This document shows, piece after piece, positions 5,253-8,438 of a stretch of 8,438 nucleotides of DNA; positions within the stretch are counted from its first letter, which is position 1; every line of letters begins with the position of its first letter. Source of the stretch: Patescibacteria group bacterium. GTDB lineage: Bacteria > Patescibacteriota > Minisyncoccia > Phycocordibacterales > GWA1-40-21. The notes below the pieces were generated by a model. That model ran no database searches, was not told where the DNA came from, and was given only the letters and a program-made list of their open reading frames with translations. The stretch is taken from positions 1-8,438 of the forward strand of contig JAGXAA010000039.1 of assembly GCA_018971765.1 (NCBI GenBank), read 5' to 3'. The translations under genes were made by a program, and so were the position numbers.

Positions 5253-6233
5253 ATGATTAAAGGATTTTGGAGCAAATTACCCAAGCCGTTTTTTGTTTTG
5301 GCGCCGATGGCGGATGTGACTGACCGCGCTTTTAGGCAAATAATCGCCGAATACGGCCGTCGCGGAAAAAGAGGTGGCGGTCCGGATGTTTTCTGGACTG
5401 AATTCGTGTCGGCGGACGGCTTAGCGTCAAAGGGCAGAGAAAAACTTCTGACGGATTTAAAATTTTCGGAAAAAGAGAGGCCGATTGTCGCCCAACTTTT
5501 CGGGGCGCGGTCTGTGAATATGCGCGAGGCGGCGAAAATTGTCGCCGATCTGGGCTTTGACGGCATCGATATAAATATGGGCTGTCCCGATAGGGCGATA
5601 GAAAAACAGGGGGCCGGAGCGGCGCATATAAAAAATCCCAAGCTCGCCCGAGAAATAATACAAGCGGCGATTGACGGCGGGGACGGTTTGCCTGTATCTG
5701 TTAAAACGAGAATCGGCTACAATAAAGATGAAATTGAAAAATGGATTCGTGATCTTTTGAAAGAGGATATTTCGGCGATTACGATTCACGCGCGAACGAG
5801 GAAAGAATTGTCCAAAGCGCCGGCGAATTGGGAGAAAATCGGAAAAGCGGCGGAGCTCATAAAAAATAGCGGCAAAGAAATTCTGCTGATAGGCAATGGC
5901 GATGTCATAAGCTTGGAAGACGGAAGGATTAAAGCGAAAGAATCCGGCGCGGATGGCGTAATGCTCGGTCGGGCAATTTTCGGAAACCCATGGCTATTTG
6001 ATTCGGACAAAAAATCGGAAGATATTTCAACGGAAGAGAAATTGCTCGCAATGGTTGAACACACCAGACTTTTTGAAAAACTCTTGGGTAAGGTGAAAAA
6101 TTTTGCCATTATGAAAAAGCATTACAGGGCCTACGCGAACGGCTTTGACGGCGCGAAAGAATTAAGGATTAAACTAATGAGAGCGCAAAACTGCAAAGAG
6201 GTCGCCGACATTGTTTCTGATTTTTTAAAATAA
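5253..6233 (+). CDS. dusB: tRNA-dihydrouridine synthase (Dus family)
   Basis: This FMN enzyme reduces uridines in the tRNA D-loop region to dihydrouridine using NADPH. The TIM-barrel start VLAPMADVTDRAFR lies near residues 15-28. The active-site motif NMGCPD has the catalytic cysteine at C111. SVKTRIGY (149-156) and HARTR (179-183) are FMN/substrate-binding segments. GNGDV (215-219) and GADGVMLGRAIFGNPWLF (232-249) are the C-terminal phosphate-binding parts. A helical C-terminal domain (about 260-326) follows, as in Dus enzymes. It is full length at 326 residues. The DusB assignment within the family is tentative. The in-frame TTG at 5244 would lie inside the -10 element, so I prefer the ATG at 5253. 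It follows ftsQ by 46 bp and precedes dnaX by 24 bp. Confidence 0.93.
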   Translation: MIKGFWSKLPKPFFVLAPMADVTDRAFRQIIAEYGRRGKRGGGPDVFWTEFVSADGLASKGREKLLTDLKFSEKERPIVAQLFGARSVNMREAAKIVADLGFDGIDINMGCPDRAIEKQGAGAAHIKNPKLAREIIQAAIDGGDGLPVSVKTRIGYNKDEIEKWIRDLLKEDISAITIHARTRKELSKAPANWEKIGKAAELIKNSGKEILLIGNGDVISLEDGRIKAKESGADGVMLGRAIFGNPWLFDSDKKSEDISTEEKLLAMVEHTRLFEKLLGKVKNFAIMKKHYRAYANGFDGAKELRIKLMRAQNCKEVADIVSDFLK

Positions 6234-6243
6234 AATTTCGTCT

Positions 6244-6251
6244 GCTATAAT
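6244..6251 (+). promoter_or_regulatory. Extended -10 promoter for dnaX (upstream edge at TG 6243-6244)
   Basis: The sequence TGC-TATAAT has a perfect -10 (6246-6251) with the TG extension, and the dnaX ATG starts 7 nt after it (6258). No good -35 is visible in the T/A-rich end of dusB, which fits promoters that rely on an extended -10. The predicted transcript begins at or next to the ATG. Confidence 0.6.
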
Positions 6252-6257
6252 ACTGCT

Positions 6258-7286
6258 ATGAATGAAATCGCGCTTTATAGAAAATATCGTCCGCAAGAAT
6301 TTAAAGATGTTTTGGGGCAGGAGCATATCGTAAAGGTCTTGGAAGGTTCCGTCGAGCTTGACAACATTTCCCACGCCTACCTTTTTGCGGGATCGAAGGG
6401 GACGGGAAAGACGAGCCTCGCTAGAATTTTTGCCCGCGCGATAGGATGCGCCGATAGAGATCTCTATGAAATCGACGCCGCTTCCAACAGGGGAATAGAT
6501 GACATAAGAGAACTCCGTGAAGCGGTAAGCTCTCTTCCTTTTGAATCTCCCCGCAAAGTCTATATAATTGACGAGGTTCATATGCTTACCAAAGAGGCGT
6601 TTAACGCTCTCCTTAAAACTTTGGAAGAGCCGCCCAAGCATGCCGTTTTCATATTGGCCACGACCGAGATGGATAAATTGCCTGAAACCATCGTTTCTCG
6701 CTGTCAGGTTTTCGCATTCAAAAAGCCGTCACGGAAAATTTTGAAAGAGCTAGTCTTGGATTTGGCAAAAAAAGAAGGATTCAAGCTTGAACCGTCTTCC
6801 GCCGACCTCATCGCGCTTCTCGGCGAAGGATCGTTCAGAGACACGCAAGGCATTCTTCAGAAAGTCATAAGTTTTTCCAAAGATAAGAAAATTTCCATGG
6901 AGGAAGTCGAGCAAGTCGCCGGAGCTCCCAGAGCGAGTTTGGTCAACGATTTCATCAAATCAATCGAGGACAAAAATTTATCGAACGGACTTGAAGCGAT
7001 AAAATCCGCCGCTTCTAATAATATCGATATGCTTGTTTATCTTAAGCTCATTCTTCGCAAGATGAGAGCGATTCTTCTTTTAAGATACGCTAAAAATATT
7101 GAGAATTCAATCAAAGAAGAATATCCGGAAGAAGACTTCATTTTCCTCAAAGAATTGAGCGCTAAAAAGGAATCGAACATCAGTTCAAAAACGCTTCTTG
7201 AATTTCTCATTGCTTACGACTCCGTCGCCCGCGCCAACATTCCGGAGCTTCCGCTTGAGCTTGCCTTGATTAAGCTTGCTTCATAA
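6258..7286 (+). CDS. dnaX: DNA polymerase III subunit gamma-like (short DnaX clamp-loader ATPase)
   Basis: DnaX is the ATPase of the clamp loader that places the sliding clamp on DNA at the replication fork. The AAA+ core is complete: YRKYRPQEFKDVLGQ (7-21), Walker A GSKGTGKT (45-52), Walker B VYIIDEVHML (101-110), sensor 1 ILATTE (132-137), the SRC arginine-finger motif (147-149) and sensor 2 GSFRDTQG (191-198). A helical collar domain fills about 240-342. Two things are missing. The four-cysteine zinc module normally between Walker A and the EIDAAS motif is gone: IGC (62-64) runs into EIDAASNRG (71-79). The long tau tail that binds DnaB and the polymerase is also absent, giving 342 residues against about 550-650 in typical full-length forms. 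The gene is 24 bp after dusB with its own likely promoter. Confidence 0.93.
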   Translation: MNEIALYRKYRPQEFKDVLGQEHIVKVLEGSVELDNISHAYLFAGSKGTGKTSLARIFARAIGCADRDLYEIDAASNRGIDDIRELREAVSSLPFESPRKVYIIDEVHMLTKEAFNALLKTLEEPPKHAVFILATTEMDKLPETIVSRCQVFAFKKPSRKILKELVLDLAKKEGFKLEPSSADLIALLGEGSFRDTQGILQKVISFSKDKKISMEEVEQVAGAPRASLVNDFIKSIEDKNLSNGLEAIKSAASNNIDMLVYLKLILRKMRAILLLRYAKNIENSIKEEYPEEDFIFLKELSAKKESNISSKTLLEFLIAYDSVARANIPELPLELALIKLAS

Positions 7287-7359
7287 AACGGCTCATTTCA
7301 AAAAGTTTCAATAATTTTTATGCCGCCCGCAATTTGCATTTAAGGCGCAAATATGCGAA

Positions 7360-7365
7360 TATGAT
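7360..7365 (+). promoter_or_regulatory. Candidate -10 for rplU
   Basis: TATGAT ends 4 nt before the preferred rplU ATG at 7370. The spacing is a little shorter than in the other three promoters and there is no TG extension. TTGCAT (7334-7339) is a possible -35 but the spacer is 20 bp. The 83-bp gap between dnaX and rplU shows nothing clearer. Confidence 0.3.
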
Positions 7366-7369
7366 AAGT

Positions 7370-7690
7370 ATGGAATTCGCGGTTATAAAAACAGGCGGAA
7401 AACAATACAAAGTCTCCGTGGGCGAGTCGCTCAATATCGAGAAGATAAGGGGGGATTTCAAAGAGGGTGATAAAATCACTTTTGATAAAGTTTTGCTTGT
7501 TGACAATGGCAAAGACGCGACTACTATCGGGACGCCTTACATAGACGGCGCTAAAGTCGAGGCCGTGCTTGAGAAAATAGGCAGAGCGAAGAAAGTGACA
7601 GTCATAAAATACAAGCAGAAAAGCAGATACTACAAAAAGAACGGCCACAGGCAGCCTTTCTTCAAAGTGAAAATAGCGGCTATTGTCTAA
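7370..7690 (+). CDS. rplU: 50S ribosomal protein L21
   Basis: L21 is a small 50S protein that binds 23S rRNA. The N-terminus MEFAVIKTGGKQYKVSVGE and the C-terminal block KYKQKSRYYKKNGHRQPFFKVKI (80-102, split here as KYKQKSRYYKKNG and HRQPFFKVKI) are diagnostic. The length, 106 residues, matches the family. The ATG at 7370 gives the typical L21 start; ATG 7361 and TTG 7334 in the same frame would add non-conserved residues and run through the candidate -10. L21 is usually encoded directly before L27 (rpmA), but here the next gene, 20 bp downstream, is a flavodoxin-fold oxidoreductase. It has no Shine-Dalgarno sequence. Confidence 0.96.
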   Translation: MEFAVIKTGGKQYKVSVGESLNIEKIRGDFKEGDKITFDKVLLVDNGKDATTIGTPYIDGAKVEAVLEKIGRAKKVTVIKYKQKSRYYKKNGHRQPFFKVKIAAIV

Positions 7691-7710
7691 TATTTCTTAA
7701 CCAAGAAAAA

Positions 7711-8292
7711 ATGACGAAGAAAAAGATTTTTATACTATTAGGGCATCCTGACAAAGAAACTAAATGCGGTTGTTTAGCCGACTCTTACGAAAGGGGCGCG
7801 AAGGAAGCGGGACATGAAGTAAGGAGGACAAATATCGGCGATCTGAAATTCGATCCGATTCTTCACAAAGGATACAAAGTCATACAAGCGCTTGAACCAG
7901 ATCTCGCGATGGTTCAAGAAAATATTAAATGGTGCGATCATTTCGTGATTTTTTATCCGAGCTGGTGGTCAACTATGCCCGCGCTTCTCAAGGGGATGTT
8001 TGACAGGATGTGGCTTCCAGGCTTCGCTTTCAATTTCAACAAAAATGGCCGAGGTTGGAATAAACACCTTAAAGGCAGATCGGCGTTGGTCGTTGTCTCC
8101 TCCGATTCTCATCCTCTCATCGCGCGAATTCTTATGGGCGACTCCACCAATGAAATCAAAAGAGGAATTCTAAAATTTGCCGGATTCGCGCCTGTTCGGA
8201 TTTTGAAAGTCGGTCCCCTCAAAAACATATCGCAAAAAAAGAAAGAAAAGTGGGAGCGCAAACTCCTTGAACTGGGCGAGAAAGGAGCTTGA
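7711..8292 (+). CDS. NAD(P)H-dependent oxidoreductase, Flavodoxin_2 (NQO-like) family
   Basis: This 193-residue protein belongs to the flavin-binding quinone/NAD(P)H oxidoreductases (KefF, MdaB and NQO relatives). The first strand and loop IFILLGHPDKETKCGC (6-21) form the FMN/FAD phosphate-binding region. WWSTMPALLKGMFDRMWLPG (85-104) followed by FAFNF is the family hallmark that stacks on the flavin and shapes the active site. A central strand SALVVVSSDS (124-133) fits the flavodoxin fold. The family moves two electrons from NAD(P)H to quinones or related acceptors in the cytoplasm; the acceptor here cannot be told from sequence. The gene starts 20 bp after rplU and may be cotranscribed. TAATAT at 7688-7693 overlaps the rplU stop but is not a convincing promoter. 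The TGA stop supports the standard code. Confidence 0.87.
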   Translation: MTKKKIFILLGHPDKETKCGCLADSYERGAKEAGHEVRRTNIGDLKFDPILHKGYKVIQALEPDLAMVQENIKWCDHFVIFYPSWWSTMPALLKGMFDRMWLPGFAFNFNKNGRGWNKHLKGRSALVVVSSDSHPLIARILMGDSTNEIKRGILKFAGFAPVRILKVGPLKNISQKKKEKWERKLLELGEKGA

Positions 8293-8336
8293 CAATGAAA
8301 CTTCCAATAGTTTGAAAAATTAGAAAGAAATTGAAG

Positions 8337-8438
8337 CTACTCTTTGCGCAGGGGCGCGTTTTTGATTATCTCAATTATTTCGTCAAGCGAATCGGTAATT
8401 TTGTATATGTTCATATCCTCTTCATCAATGGCGCTTAT
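8337..8438 (-). CDS. C-terminal end of a probable LOG-family protein (partial)
   Basis: A minus-strand frame enters from the right edge and ends in TAG at 8339-8337, giving 33 residues. ISAIDEEDMNIYKITDSLDE followed by IIEIIKNA resembles the C-terminus of LOG-family proteins (the TIGR00730 group), where an I-S-P-x-D-L motif is followed by a D-x-x-E helix. LOG proteins are Rossmann-like phosphoribohydrolases acting on nucleoside 5'-monophosphates, in some species making free cytokinin. The PGGxGTxxE signature that would confirm this lies outside the window. The gene is convergent with the flavodoxin-fold gene, 44 bp away, with no strong terminator between them. Confidence 0.6.
   Translation of the reverse strand: MSAIDEEDMNIYKITDSLDEIIEIIKNAPLRKE

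Noticed and set aside
5090..5641. 183-codon minus-strand frame across ftsQ and dusB
   Set aside because: It is antisense to two clear genes, and its translation is a shadow of their codon pattern.
7334..7369. Longer rplU starting at TTG 7334 or ATG 7361
   Set aside because: L21 proteins begin directly at the M-x-A-V-I-K-T-G-G-K-Q block, so the extra residues are more likely promoter sequence.
8298..8313. Small inverted repeat (aaact/agttt) between the convergent last two genes
   Set aside because: The stem is only 5 A/T-rich base pairs with no T-run, too weak to call a terminator.
1..8438. CRISPR arrays, tRNA or rRNA genes, toxin-antitoxin or defence genes
   Set aside because: No regularly spaced repeats, tRNA-like cloverleaf, rRNA-like stretch or characteristic small gene pair was seen in the intergenic regions, all of which are under 150 bp apart from the IS boundaries.

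Overview
The window looks like chromosomal DNA from a small-genome bacterium of the Candidate Phyla Radiation (Patescibacteria), most likely the Parcubacteria side. This is inferred from protein style, not from a marker phylogeny. The pointers are a very short DnaX, a four-domain S1 protein, a degenerate metallo-beta-lactamase-fold protein beside serS, an ftsQ outside any division cluster, and start sites without Shine-Dalgarno sequences. TGA is used as a stop (ends of ftsQ and of the flavodoxin-fold gene), which argues against the Gracilibacteria/Absconditabacteria code in which UGA is glycine.

Layout. Positions 1-104 hold the edge of an unidentified neighbour. Positions 105-993 are a complete IS1595-type insertion sequence: 20-bp terminal inverted repeats (19/20 matches) enclose one intact transposase gene whose stop codon lies inside the right repeat. 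A perfect 40-bp palindrome (1024-1063) separates the IS from the convergent minus-strand gene for a four-domain S1 protein (1111-2286). A 140-bp divergent region follows. Then come plus-strand genes: an MBL-fold protein (2427-3062), serS (3071-4345), an ftsQ/divIB-type gene (4352-5206), a tRNA-dihydrouridine synthase (5253-6233), dnaX (6258-7286), rplU (7370-7690) and a Flavodoxin_2 oxidoreductase (7711-8292). The window ends in the C-terminus of a convergent gene, probably a LOG-family phosphoribohydrolase (8337-8438).

How the genes fit together. Most are core information-processing genes: translation (S1, SerRS, Dus, L21) and replication (DnaX), plus one division protein (FtsQ). MBL-serS-ftsQ are spaced 8 and 6 bp apart and probably cotranscribed. 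dusB and dnaX each have an extended -10 element (TGC followed by TAATTT or TATAAT) only 6-7 nt before the ATG, and the MBL gene has the same arrangement. This suggests leaderless mRNAs at the head of each transcription unit. None of the nine visible starts has a recognisable Shine-Dalgarno sequence.

I see no CRISPR array, toxin-antitoxin pair, defence island or clearly new multi-gene system. The best leads are the recurrent leaderless-promoter pattern, a read-through-protection hairpin in the IS, a DnaX without its zinc module, an MBL protein that has lost most metal ligands, and the perfect palindrome.
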